In this document: positions 7,678 to 15,900 of the stretch, piece after piece
Layout of the letters: each line of letters begins with the position of its first letter
Position numbering within the stretch: position 1 is the stretch's first letter
DNA from: Anaerotalea alkaliphila
GTDB taxonomy: Bacteria; Bacillota; Clostridia; Lachnospirales; Vallitaleaceae
DNA length: 50,809 nucleotides
Assembly (NCBI RefSeq): GCF_010179735.1
Contig: NZ_JAAEEH010000022.1
Coordinates: 1 to 50,809, forward strand
Direction of reading: 5' to 3'
Position numbers and translations under genes: made by a program
The notes under the pieces: generated by a model
Database searches by the model: none
Told to the model about the DNA's origin: nothing
The model's input: only the letters and a program-made list of their open reading frames with translations

Positions 7678-8094
7678 ATGGACAGGATGAAAGAGGTGCG
7701 CTGGAAGCAACGTTTTGAGAATTTTGAGCGGTCGTACAGATTGCTTGACAAGTATGTGAACCAACCCATAGAAAATGAGCTTGAACGGGCTGGAATCATC
7801 CAGTTTTTTGAAATTTCATTTGAGCTTGCCTGGAAGCTGTTGAAGGATTACCTGGAAGCACAGGAGATTGTAGCCAGGAGTCCCCGAGAAGCAATCAAGC
7901 AATCCCTTCAGATTGGAGTGATTGACGACGGTCACGTTTGGATTGACGCATTGGGAGACCGGAATTTGACGGTTCATGCCTATGATGAAAAGGTCGCGGC
8001 CAAGATGGCCGTAGATATCGTGCAGACATACTATCCAGAATTGAAGAAACTGTATGAAAAGCTTGCTAAGGAGCGGGACGCATGTATGGATTGA
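7678..8094 (+). CDS. HEPN toxin, HepT / HI0074 family
   Basis: Toxin half of a type VII HEPN-MNT toxin-antitoxin system; HEPN proteins are metal-independent RNases, and HI0074-type members were first called nucleotidyltransferase substrate-binding proteins. The 138-residue helical protein has FFEISFELAWKLLKDYLE and, at residues 95-102, RNLTVHAY, which is the R-x4-H-x-Y motif: Arg95 and His100 for catalysis and Tyr102 as the known AMPylation target in this family. Start ATG 7678 follows GGAGG at 7666-7670 with seven-base spacing; the frame is open further up but that covers the -10 box. It overlaps the partner gene by 13 bases. Confidence 0.88.
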   Translation: MDRMKEVRWKQRFENFERSYRLLDKYVNQPIENELERAGIIQFFEISFELAWKLLKDYLEAQEIVARSPREAIKQSLQIGVIDDGHVWIDALGDRNLTVHAYDEKVAAKMAVDIVQTYYPELKKLYEKLAKERDACMD

Positions 8095-8396
8095 AGGAGC
8101 GGGACCTGGATTACATAGGGAAAGCGTTGAAGGCGATTCCATCCATCGTGGAGGGCGTTATTTTTGGCAGCCGTGCTATGGGGAATTACAAGCCGGGATC
8201 CGACATCGACTTGGCGGTCAAGGGGGAAGGGGTGACTAGACAGGAAGTCATTCGGTTGTCGGACATGCTCAACGAAGTGTACCCGATCCCATTTGTTGTG
8301 GATGTCGTCCATTACGATTCCATTGTGTCTGAAGGGCTGAAGCGGCACATAGACCAGGTGGGGTGCATCGTTTATGGCAAGGACCATGAATCTTGA
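8082..8396 (+). CDS. MntA-like minimal nucleotidyltransferase antitoxin
   Basis: Partner of the HEPN toxin; family members neutralise it by transferring AMP to its conserved tyrosine. The 104-residue protein shows the full G-S-x10-D-x-D motif (Gly29, Ser30, Asp41, Asp43, in GSRAMGNYKPGSDIDLAV) and a third acidic residue in FVVDVVHYD near residue 70, so the active site looks complete. ATG at 8082 follows AAGGAG at 8069-8074 with eight-base spacing and lies inside the end of the toxin gene. Toxin-first order is usual for this pair. Confidence 0.9.
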   Translation: MYGLKERDLDYIGKALKAIPSIVEGVIFGSRAMGNYKPGSDIDLAVKGEGVTRQEVIRLSDMLNEVYPIPFVVDVVHYDSIVSEGLKRHIDQVGCIVYGKDHES

Positions 8397-8485
8397 AGAA
8401 ACCACATTGTGCCGTCTGAAAAAAGGAACAAGGCTCATAATCCATGGGATGTGGCAGGAGACGCAACCAGGAGTGCTGCAAGCCG

Positions 8486-8522
8486 TCCCCACCCGGTTTT
8501 CCCGTTCCGTGGTAGAATGGGG
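8486..8522 (+). promoter_or_regulatory. promoter region and inverted repeat before the RAYT gene
   Basis: TAGAAT at 8513-8518 preceded by TGG forms an extended -10 box with no good -35. TCCCCA (8486-8491) and TGGGGA (8517-8522) flank it as an inverted repeat, a candidate REP-like recognition sequence for the transposase encoded just downstream. Confidence 0.45.
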
Positions 8523-8565
8523 AAAGGACCGGCCGGAAGAGGCTGTCCGGAATGGGGGAGCAGAC

Positions 8566-9159
8566 ATGGCAAGAAAGAGAAGGGTCTGGCGGCAAGGGGA
8601 ACTGTACCATGTGATGTGTCGGGGGAACCGGCGGGGGGAGATCTTCCGGGACAAGGACGATTATGAGACCTACCTGCGGATCCTTAGCATGACCAAGGAG
8701 CGGGTGCCCTTCAAGTTGCTGGGCTACTGCCTGATGACCAACCATGTGCACCTGCAGATCCAGACCATGGACCAGGCCATCTGGACCATCATGCAGCAGA
8801 TCAACATGCGCATCACCCTGCACTTCAACAAGAAGTACAACCTGGTGGGGCATCTGTTCCAGGGGCGATACACGGCGGAAATCATCGACAACGACGCCTA
8901 CAAGCTGCAGACAAGCCGCTACATCCATCTTAATCCGGTGAAGGCGGGGATGGTGGAAACGCCGGAAGCTTATGTCTGGAGCAGCTACGGCGCCTTCCAG
9001 TCGGAGGGGACGGGCCTGCCGGTGGACCCGGAAGGGATCCTGGGGCATTTCGACGGGGACCGGAGGAAGGCCTACCGGAAGTTCGTGGAAAGCCCTTCCC
9101 GGCGCAGGGACCTGGACAAGTGGATCGAGAAGACCATGGACCGGGGGGTGGAGCCGTGA
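8566..9159 (+). CDS. REP-associated tyrosine transposase (RAYT, Y1/IS200-like)
   Basis: Single-copy domesticated relative of IS200/IS605 transposases; characterised RAYTs bind and cut REP palindromes as single strands through a tyrosine. The 197-residue protein has the HUH metal motif His60-Val61-His62 (TNHVHLQIQ), VGHLFQGRYTAEII and the catalytic tyrosine region SRYIHLNPVKAGMV with Tyr119, all in family order. ATG at 8566 follows GGGGGAG at 8554-8560; longer in-frame versions run into the promoter. No terminal inverted repeats or TnpB partner are present, so it is not a normal insertion sequence. Its last codon overlaps the start of comM (GTGA), so the two are probably co-translated. Palindromes elsewhere in the window are its likely targets. 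Confidence 0.92.
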   Translation: MARKRRVWRQGELYHVMCRGNRRGEIFRDKDDYETYLRILSMTKERVPFKLLGYCLMTNHVHLQIQTMDQAIWTIMQQINMRITLHFNKKYNLVGHLFQGRYTAEIIDNDAYKLQTSRYIHLNPVKAGMVETPEAYVWSSYGAFQSEGTGLPVDPEGILGHFDGDRRKAYRKFVESPSRRRDLDKWIEKTMDRGVEP

Positions 9160-10691
9160 GGGATTCCATCACCCATTGCTTCAACCTGGAAGGGGTGGAA
9201 GCAGGCCTGGTGGACGTCCAGGCCAAGGCCGTCTTCGGCAAGCCCTCCCTGACCATCATCGGCATGGGGGACAAGGCCATCAGGGAGGCGGGGGAGCGGA
9301 TCTACGGAGCCATCCACCATGCGGAGCTGGAGGTGCCCAAGATGAAGGTGGTGGTCAACCTGGCTCCGGGCAATGTCCGGAAAAAAGGGTCCCACTTCGA
9401 CCTTGCCATCGCGGTGGCCATCCTCCACCAGTGCGGACAGGTCGCCTCGGAGAACGTCCACCGGTACGCCTATCTGGGGGAGCTGTCCCTGACGGGGCGG
9501 CTCCGTCCGGTGGACGGCGTGATCTCCATGGCCATGGAAGCCCGGCGCCAGGCGTTCGAATACCTGATCCTGCCCCGGGAAAACATGGCCGAAGCAGCCC
9601 TGGTGGAAGGGGTGGTTCCCCTGGGGTTCGAAAGCCTGGGGGAAGTGGCCTCCTTCCTGGAGGGACAGGCGAAAGGCTACGACCCGGAGAGCATGCTGGC
9701 GGCGGAAAAGGACCTGGACCGGGAGGCCGAGGCCTGCCGGACCGCAGGGCTGCTGGACTTTTCCGATGTGCGGGGACAGGACAGGGCGGTACGGTACAGC
9801 GCCATCGCCGCAGCCGGGGGACACAACCTGCTGCTGGTGGGGGCGCCCGGCTGCGGGAAGTCCATGATCGCCCAAAGGATCCATACCATCCTGCCCACCA
9901 TGTCGGAAGAGGAGCGGCTGGAGGTCACCCGGATCCAGAGCGTCTGCGGGGAGCTCCAGGTGAAAAGCCGGCTGGCCCCCCACCGGCCCTTCCGCGCCCC
10001 CCACCACAACATCTCGACCAACGCCATGATTGGGGGAGGAACCCAGGCCATGCCCGGGGAGGTGACCAAGGCCCACAATGGGGTGCTGTTCCTGGACGAA
10101 TTCCCGGAGTACGGGAAGGCCGCCCTGGAGTCCCTACGCCAGCCTTTGGAGGACCGGCAGGTCACCGTGGCCCGGGTGGGCGGGACCCACACCTATCCCG
10201 CCAGCTTCATGCTGGTGGCGGCCATGAACCCCTGTCCCTGCGGCCACCACGGCACCGGCCGGTGCACCTGCACCCCCCGGCAGGTCCGGGACTACACAAG
10301 CAAGCTGTCGGGCCCCCTGCTGGACCGGTTCGACATGCTCCTGCAGGTGGAATCGGTGGAGTTTTTGGAGCTCACGTCCCTGGAGGCCGGCATGAGCTCC
10401 CAGGAGCTCCAAATCCGGGTGGAGGCGGCCCGGAAGCTCCAGCAGGAGCGCTTCGCCGCCTATCCCGGCATCCACACCAACGCCCAGATGCCGCCCCAGC
10501 TGGTGGAGCGCTTCTGCCGTCTGGAGAAGGACTGCGGCAGGATTATCCAGGAGGCCTGGGAACAGGAGCGGTTCAGCGCCCGGACCTACAAGAAGCTCCT
10601 GCGGGTGGCCAGGACCTGTGCGGACATGGGGGATGCCCGGGAGATCCGCGCCCGGGACATCCGGCACGCGCTCCAGGGCTTCCGCCCGTGA
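9156..10691 (+). CDS. comM: YifB/ComM family Mg-chelatase-like AAA+ ATPase
   Basis: Hexameric AAA+ helicase-type motor; in transformable bacteria ComM drives branch migration during integration of foreign DNA, and in Clostridia it usually sits near dprA. The 511-residue protein has the N-terminal Lon-like (ChlI) domain to about residue 190, Walker A GAPGCGKS near 229, Walker B GVLFLDEFPEY near 310, the Mg-chelatase signature MNPCPCGHHGTGRCTCT and a C-terminal helical lid. Start GTG 9156 gives the normal beginning DSITHCFNLEGVEA and overlaps the RAYT stop by four bases; no ribosome binding site stronger than GGTGGAG is seen, consistent with coupling. The terminator at 10765-10804 follows. Confidence 0.93.
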   Translation: MRDSITHCFNLEGVEAGLVDVQAKAVFGKPSLTIIGMGDKAIREAGERIYGAIHHAELEVPKMKVVVNLAPGNVRKKGSHFDLAIAVAILHQCGQVASENVHRYAYLGELSLTGRLRPVDGVISMAMEARRQAFEYLILPRENMAEAALVEGVVPLGFESLGEVASFLEGQAKGYDPESMLAAEKDLDREAEACRTAGLLDFSDVRGQDRAVRYSAIAAAGGHNLLLVGAPGCGKSMIAQRIHTILPTMSEEERLEVTRIQSVCGELQVKSRLAPHRPFRAPHHNISTNAMIGGGTQAMPGEVTKAHNGVLFLDEFPEYGKAALESLRQPLEDRQVTVARVGGTHTYPASFMLVAAMNPCPCGHHGTGRCTCTPRQVRDYTSKLSGPLLDRFDMLLQVESVEFLELTSLEAGMSSQELQIRVEAARKLQQERFAAYPGIHTNAQMPPQLVERFCRLEKDCGRIIQEAWEQERFSARTYKKLLRVARTCADMGDAREIRARDIRHALQGFRP

Positions 10692-10764
10692 TGAAATTTC
10701 CCCCCTAACAGAGAGCGGGGAGGCCACGTTGCTGGACGCGGCTGGACCACGCAATACGCGAATG

Positions 10765-10804
10765 CCGGGAATCTTCTGGAAACAGGAGGTTCCCGGTTTT
10801 TTTG
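10765..10804 (+). terminator. rho-independent terminator after comM
   Basis: CCGGGAA (10765-10771) pairs with TTCCCGG (10790-10796), then seven or more T. It ends the RAYT-comM transcript and lies only about 70 bases before the truncated PTS regulator. Confidence 0.75.
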
Positions 10805-10833
10805 TGCGGACCCTTGCCTCCTGCATTGGGGCC

Positions 10834-11868
10834 ATGACAGCCGGGTGCGCAGCAGGATGTGCAAGCATCTCCATCTACCGGGTCAGCGAGCGGATCTGCA
10901 AGGAACTGGAAAAAATGGTGGGCAACCCGATCAACGAAGACGACATCGCCTACATCGCCATGCACTTCGGCGGCCATCTCAAAAGGGAAAAGAATGAACT
11001 CTCCTTCCCGAAAGTGCTGCTGGTCTGCCTGAACGGGGTGGCCACATCCAAACTGCTGCGCAAGGAACTCGAGCATCTGCTGGAAAACATCAACATCATC
11101 GATGCGGTCAGCCTGGAAGAGGTGGAGCTTTACGCGAGAGATGTGGATTATATCATCACCACCGTCCCCATCAACGGAAAGGGCTATGAACAGAAAAGCA
11201 TCCTGGTCACACCGGTATTGACGGCCCTGGACAAAAGCCGGCTCCTGAAGATTTTCCACAAGAGCCGGGGCGGGTTCAACCTGGAAACCTTGAAGCAATC
11301 GGTGTACAGGAGAATCGAAAAGGAATTCGACAAGGAAACGGCAAAAAAAATCATACGGATCATGGATAAGGAACTGGACAAACAAGTGGAATACTTGAAT
11401 CTGACCCAAAGGAAGGTGCAGCCGATGCTGAACGAACTGGTAACCGAAGACAAGATCATCCTGATGAAACAGGTAAAAGACTACAAGGAGGCGGTTTATG
11501 CAAGCGCAAAGCCCCTGCTGGATGCCGGATCCGTTGAAGAACGGTATCTGGAAAAGGTCATCCAGAACATCCAGGAATTGGGCCCCTACATCGTGGTGGC
11601 CCCCGACGTGGCGATTTCCCATGCAAGGCCAGAGGATGGTGTGCTGGAGCTGGGCATGAGTGTCCTGGTCCTGGAGGAGGCCGTGAATTTCTCCAACGAC
11701 AAGGAACGGTATGCGAAGCTGGTGGTCACACTGGCCGCGCCGGATGACGAGACTCATTTGAAAGCCCTGGGCCAGCTGAGCGAACTGCTCATGAACGACA
11801 TGGAAGAACTTCTGGCAAGCAAGACAAAAGAAGACGTACTGAAACTGGTCAAACAATATTCCAATTAG
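10834..11868 (+). pseudogene. PRD/EIIB/EIIA transcription regulator, front half missing
   Basis: Remainder of a BglG/MtlR-type PTS-controlled regulator (normally about 650 residues). It begins inside the end of the second PRD domain (RVSERICKELE, then DDIAYIAMHFGGHLKRE), continues with a GatB-like EIIB domain (VLLVCLNGVATSKLL) and a complete EIIA domain with the phosphorylatable histidine in VAISHARPEDG. The DNA-binding helix-turn-helix, PRD1 and most of PRD2 are absent, and the upstream sequence changes character near 10868, directly after the comM terminator region. No start has a proper ribosome binding site (ATG 10834 or 10915 are possible). The downstream permease lacks its own EIIA gene, so the EIIA part could still supply phosphate if expressed. 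Confidence 0.7.
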
Positions 11869-11880
11869 GAGGATATGGAA

Positions 11881-13323
11881 ATGAAAAAGATTGTAGCGAT
11901 GTGCGGAAGCGGATTGGGAAGCAGCTTCATGGTGGAAATGAACATCAAGACGGCCTTGAAGGACCTGGGTGTCCAGGATGTCGAAGTGGAACACGTGGAC
12001 CTGGGGAGCGGCTACCCTGGCATTGCGGACCTGATCGTCTGCGGAAAGGACCTGGAAGACAACTGCAGCCGTTTTGGAAACGTGCTGGGTTTCCTGATTC
12101 TTGGGGCAGGTGCCGGGGTCATCGTCAGTGCCATAGAACCCTTCGGTGCCATGTTCGGGGAAGCCTTCAACATGCAGGGAGTGGTGCCGAACAACGAAGC
12201 CATCGTAGCCGCAGCATTGGGAACCTACGGTTCGGCCACCGCCATCATCATGATTGTGGGCATGGTGTCCAACATCCTAATCGCTCGGTTCACCCGCCTG
12301 AAGTTCATCTTCCTGACAGGACACCACACCCTCTATATGGCGGCGTTGATTGCCATCGTGCTGGTTGTCGCCGGATTCGAAGGGATCCTGCTGTATCTGC
12401 TGGGCGGAATGGCCCTAGGGCTCACCATGGCGGTGTTTCCGGCCCTTGCACATCCCACCATGCGTAAAATCACAGGCAACGACGACATCGCCTTCGGACA
12501 CTTCTCCACCCTGACCTACATCCTGAGCGCCCAGATTGGAAAGATGGTGGGAAAAGGCTCCAAATCCACGGAAGAAACTTCCTTCCCAAAAGGGCTTTCC
12601 TTCCTGCGGGACAGCTCCGTCTCCATCGCACTGACCATGATGGTCATGTACCTGATCGTAGCCGTAATTGCGGGGGCGGAGTTTACGGAAACCCTTTCCG
12701 GTGGACAGAACTTCATCATCTTCGCACTGTTGCAGGCCATCGCATTTGCAGCAGGGGTTTACATCGTGCTGCAGGGGGTAAGGATGGTCATTGCGGAAAT
12801 CGTACCGGCCTTCAAAGGCTTCAGTGAAAAAGTCGTGCCAGATGCGAAACCGGCCCTGGACTGTCCTGTGGTGTTCCCCTTTGCCCCCAATGCGGTGCTG
12901 ATCGGATTTTTGGCATCCTTTACAGGCGGCGTGATCGGAATGCTCATCCTGGTGGGCCTGCGGGACACCGCATTCAATCTGATGGTGATCCTGCCTGGAG
13001 TCGTGCCCCATTTCTTCGTGGGTGCAACGGCGGGTGTCTTCGGAAACGCAACGGGCGGAAGACGCGGTGCGGTCATCGGTGCCTTCGTAAACGGCCTGCT
13101 GCTCACCTTCCTGCCCCTGCTGCTCCTGCCGGTGCTGGGGGATCTGGGATATGCGAACACCACATTCTCGGATGCGGACTTCGTCGGTGTGGGCTTCCTC
13201 ATCGGACGGATTGCGGCATTCAGGAACACATGGGTGGTCGGGCTGCTGATTTCCGGACTGTTTGCACTGCCCTTTGTCCATGCGCTCTTTAGCAGAGGCA
13301 GGGTCCAGGCCGCGGAAGAATGA
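11881..13323 (+). CDS. ascorbate-type PTS permease, shortened IIB-IIC fusion
   Basis: Membrane permease of the UlaA/SgaT family, predicted to take up and phosphorylate L-ascorbate or a related sugar acid. Residues 1 to about 60 are the start of a UlaB-like IIB domain with phospho-Cys8 (MCGSGLGSS); from about residue 64 the sequence is UlaA-like IIC (LGFLILGAGAGVIVSAIEPFG, LTGHHTLYM, FGNATGG, LGYANTTFSDADF). The join removes roughly the last 30 residues of IIB and the first 40 of IIC with its first membrane helix, so it is probably a deletion fusion, not a designed one. Start ATG 11881 is eight bases after AGGAGG (11867-11872); ATG 11875 is too close. The frame is otherwise intact and ends 23 bases before the HPr gene. 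Confidence 0.82.
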   Translation: MKKIVAMCGSGLGSSFMVEMNIKTALKDLGVQDVEVEHVDLGSGYPGIADLIVCGKDLEDNCSRFGNVLGFLILGAGAGVIVSAIEPFGAMFGEAFNMQGVVPNNEAIVAAALGTYGSATAIIMIVGMVSNILIARFTRLKFIFLTGHHTLYMAALIAIVLVVAGFEGILLYLLGGMALGLTMAVFPALAHPTMRKITGNDDIAFGHFSTLTYILSAQIGKMVGKGSKSTEETSFPKGLSFLRDSSVSIALTMMVMYLIVAVIAGAEFTETLSGGQNFIIFALLQAIAFAAGVYIVLQGVRMVIAEIVPAFKGFSEKVVPDAKPALDCPVVFPFAPNAVLIGFLASFTGGVIGMLILVGLRDTAFNLMVILPGVVPHFFVGATAGVFGNATGGRRGAVIGAFVNGLLLTFLPLLLLPVLGDLGYANTTFSDADFVGVGFLIGRIAAFRNTWVVGLLISGLFALPFVHALFSRGRVQAAEE

Positions 13324-13346
13324 GAAAAAGGATAGGAGGAAAACCA

Positions 13347-13607
13347 ATGGCTGAAATGCATACGAAAATCAAGAACAAGACCGGGCTGCATGCCAGGCCG
13401 GCCTCGGCATTCACGGAATTCTGCAAGGGATACCCGAATGAAATCACCCTCCTCAACGGAGAGAAGGAAATCAATCCGAAAAGCATCATCAGCATCCTTG
13501 CGGGAGGCATCAGCAAAGGGACGGAACTGAAAGTCGTGGTCGAAGGGGAAGATGCCGGCAAGGTATGCAGGGAAATCGCCGGCTTCCTGGACGGCCTGGA
13601 AGGGTAG
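13347..13607 (+). CDS. HPr-family phosphocarrier protein (first copy)
   Basis: Cytosolic PTS phosphocarrier that passes phosphate from enzyme I to EIIA domains. The 86-residue protein carries the active-site motif KTGLHARPASAF with His15 and the regulatory Ser46 in NPKSII, which in Firmicutes is phosphorylated by HPr kinase for catabolite control. ATG 13347 follows AGGAGG with normal spacing. Its place directly after the ascorbate-type permease suggests a dedicated HPr; a second copy lies at 26995. Confidence 0.9.
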   Translation: MAEMHTKIKNKTGLHARPASAFTEFCKGYPNEITLLNGEKEINPKSIISILAGGISKGTELKVVVEGEDAGKVCREIAGFLDGLEG

Positions 13608-13802
13608 CGGACAGCGCAAACGTCTCTGCGGGCATCGGCCAGGTCAAGGGAATGCTGGAAAACATCGATCGCAAATACATCTGACAGAAAACCCCTTGGG
13701 CTTTGCTTCCAGCTCCCTGGAAAGGTCCGGGGGTTTTTTACGGGGCTGTTCAGGCTCCATTCCGCAAGGTTACCGATCACAGAAATCGAAAGGGACAGGA
13801 TT
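13608..13802. other. short gap with a possible gene-tail scar
   Basis: Between HPr and transketolase one frame reads as a protein-like tail ([19 protein letters not shown], stop TGA near 13684) with no start of its own, then comes a terminator. It may be the end of a deleted gene of the sugar-acid pathway; I do not recognise it. Confidence 0.3.
13689..13739 (+). terminator. rho-independent terminator after the PTS/HPr genes
   Basis: AACCCC (13690-13695) pairs with GGGGTT (13730-13735) around an inner hairpin TTCCAG-CTCC-CTGGAA, followed by six T. Confidence 0.7.
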
Positions 13803-15788
13803 ATGAAAAACATTGAACAGTTGGCAATCAATACGATCCGAATGCTATCGGTAGAAGCTGTCCAGAAGGCAAACTCAGGGCATCCGGGGCTGCCTTTGGG
13901 TGCGGCTCCGATGGCATATGCCTTGTGGGCCAGGATCATGAAACACAACCCCCAAAATCCCGGCTGGGAAAACAGGGACAGGTTTGTCCTGTCGGCGGGG
14001 CATGGTTCGATGCTTCTGTATTCCCTGCTCCATTTGTTCGGATACGGACTGTCCCTGGAGGATTTGAAGAACTTCAGGCAATACGGGAGCAAAACCCCCG
14101 GACACCCGGAATACGGGCATACCGCAGGAATTGAGACAACAACCGGCCCCCTGGGCCAGGGGATCGCCAATGGTGTAGGGATGGCCATGGCGGAAAAACA
14201 TTTGGCAGCAAGGTTCAACAAAGAAGACTTGTGTTTGGTCGACCACTTCACCTATGTCATCGCAGGGGATGGCTGCATGATGGAAGGAATTTCCGGAGAA
14301 GCGGCGTCTTTGGCTGGAACTTTGGAATTGGGCAAGCTTATCGTGCTGTATGACAGCAACAACATCACCATAGAGGGAAGCACGGACATCGCATTTAGGG
14401 AAAATGTGGGGAAGAGGTTTGAGGCCTATGGATGGCAGGTGCTGACGGTAGATGACGGAAACGATATCGATGCGGTTGAAACGGCTGTCCTGGAAGGGAA
14501 GGCGGAGACAAAAAGGCCGACACTAGTTGAGGTCAAAACCCAAATAGGATATGGATGTCCCCCAAAACAGGGAAAAGCATCAGCCCATGGGGAACCGCTT
14601 GGTGAAAGGAACATACAGGAAACAAAAGCGTTTTTGGATTGGCAAGAAGGACCGTTCGGTGTGCCTTCCATAGTTGAAGCATATTTGGAAGGGATGCGGG
14701 AAGAATTGTCGCAATCGCAAGATTCCTGGAATGAGCTGCTGAAGCGGTATGAAGACAGGCATCCTGAAGACTGGAAGGCTTGGAAGCTTTGGAACAGCGG
14801 CAGGGTGGAAGAGGACTTGTTGGAATGGGAAGAGTATTGGCGCTTTGAAAGCAAAAAGGCGGCAACAAGACAGAACTCGGAAGTGGTCATCAACAGGCTT
14901 TCCCCAAAGGCCCCCTTCCTTGTTGGCGGATCTGCGGATTTGGCCCCGTCGACGAAAACCATCATGCACGAAAGAGGCGATTTCTCTGCGGAAAACCCGT
15001 CGGGTTCCAATCTCCATTTCGGTGTCCGGGAGCACGCGATGGCGGCAATCCTGAACGGAATGCAGGTCCATGGAGGGTTGCGGACATACGGAGCGACGTT
15101 CGCCGTATTCAGCGATTACATGAAAGGCGCCATGCGCATGTCGGCAATCATGAAATTGCCTGTAACCTATGTCCTGACCCATGACAGCATCGGCGTCGGA
15201 GAAGATGGACCCACACACCAGCCTGTGGAACAACTGGCTTCTTTACGGTCGATGCCGAACATGACCGTGTTCCGCCCCGCAGATGGAAAGGAAACCGCTG
15301 CGGCCTGGTGCCATGCCGTGACAAAGGATGCGGGTCCGACCGCAATCGTCCTCACAAGACAGAGTCTGCCCCAGTATGCGGAAACGGGAAGGAATGCGCT
15401 GAAAGGCGGGTACATCCTATTGGATTCGAAGAAGGAACCTGAAATCATCCTTTTGGCTTCGGGGTCGGAAGTGGAATGCGTATATGAGGCGGCAAAACTA
15501 CTGCAGGCCGATGGCATCGGGGCAAGGGCCGTCAGCATGCCATCCTTCGAGCTGTTCGACCTGCAGCCTTTGGAATATCAGGAATCCGTATTGCCCAAGA
15601 AGGTAACTAAAAGATTGGCGGTTGAGGCGGCTTCCGGTTTCGGATGGCACAAATATCTGGGATTGGACGGGGCAACCATCACAATGGACCGGTTCGGGGA
15701 ATGCGGCAAGGCAGAGGAGCTTTTTGAATTGTTTGGGTTCACAGCGGAGAATGTTGTGAAAAGGGCGCGGGACCTGTTGGCTGTCTGA
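13803..15788 (+). CDS. tkt: transketolase
   Basis: Thiamine-diphosphate enzyme of the non-oxidative pentose phosphate pathway, moving two-carbon units between sugar phosphates. The single 661-residue chain has the N-terminal substrate loop [17 protein letters not shown], the diphosphate-binding GDGCMMEG...LYDSNN region near residues 155-190, the pyrimidine domain with GVREHAM near 408 and [20 protein letters not shown] near 460, and the C-terminal domain. Length is normal. ATG 13803 is preceded by a modest AAGGGACAGG. Its place after a sugar-acid PTS suggests that it handles the pentose phosphates produced there. Confidence 0.96.
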   Translation: MKNIEQLAINTIRMLSVEAVQKANSGHPGLPLGAAPMAYALWARIMKHNPQNPGWENRDRFVLSAGHGSMLLYSLLHLFGYGLSLEDLKNFRQYGSKTPGHPEYGHTAGIETTTGPLGQGIANGVGMAMAEKHLAARFNKEDLCLVDHFTYVIAGDGCMMEGISGEAASLAGTLELGKLIVLYDSNNITIEGSTDIAFRENVGKRFEAYGWQVLTVDDGNDIDAVETAVLEGKAETKRPTLVEVKTQIGYGCPPKQGKASAHGEPLGERNIQETKAFLDWQEGPFGVPSIVEAYLEGMREELSQSQDSWNELLKRYEDRHPEDWKAWKLWNSGRVEEDLLEWEEYWRFESKKAATRQNSEVVINRLSPKAPFLVGGSADLAPSTKTIMHERGDFSAENPSGSNLHFGVREHAMAAILNGMQVHGGLRTYGATFAVFSDYMKGAMRMSAIMKLPVTYVLTHDSIGVGEDGPTHQPVEQLASLRSMPNMTVFRPADGKETAAAWCHAVTKDAGPTAIVLTRQSLPQYAETGRNALKGGYILLDSKKEPEIILLASGSEVECVYEAAKLLQADGIGARAVSMPSFELFDLQPLEYQESVLPKKVTKRLAVEAASGFGWHKYLGLDGATITMDRFGECGKAEELFELFGFTAENVVKRARDLLAV

Positions 15789-15861
15789 TTCCGATGTCGG
15801 TTGGGTTGCCGTTCGGGAAAGGCACCCCCCCTTTCTTGTGTCGGAGACCGCCGAAAAGTGG

Positions 15862-15867
15862 TATAAT
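15862..15867 (+). promoter_or_regulatory. extended -10 promoter for the GGDEF/EAL gene
   Basis: TATAAT preceded by TGG; the -35 position reads TGTCGG and is weak. The start codon is 33 bases downstream. Confidence 0.6.
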
Positions 15868-15900
15868 CAAGGCAAGAGACAATGAAAGGTGGGATGCAGT

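Noticed and set aside
8566-9159. Complete IS200/IS605 insertion sequence
   Set aside because: No TnpB gene and no element-end hairpins at both sides; the sequence features fit a single-copy RAYT.
10618-10833. In-frame extension of the truncated regulator into the end of comM
   Set aside because: It reads the comM coding region and its terminator in another frame, so the residues are not protein-like.
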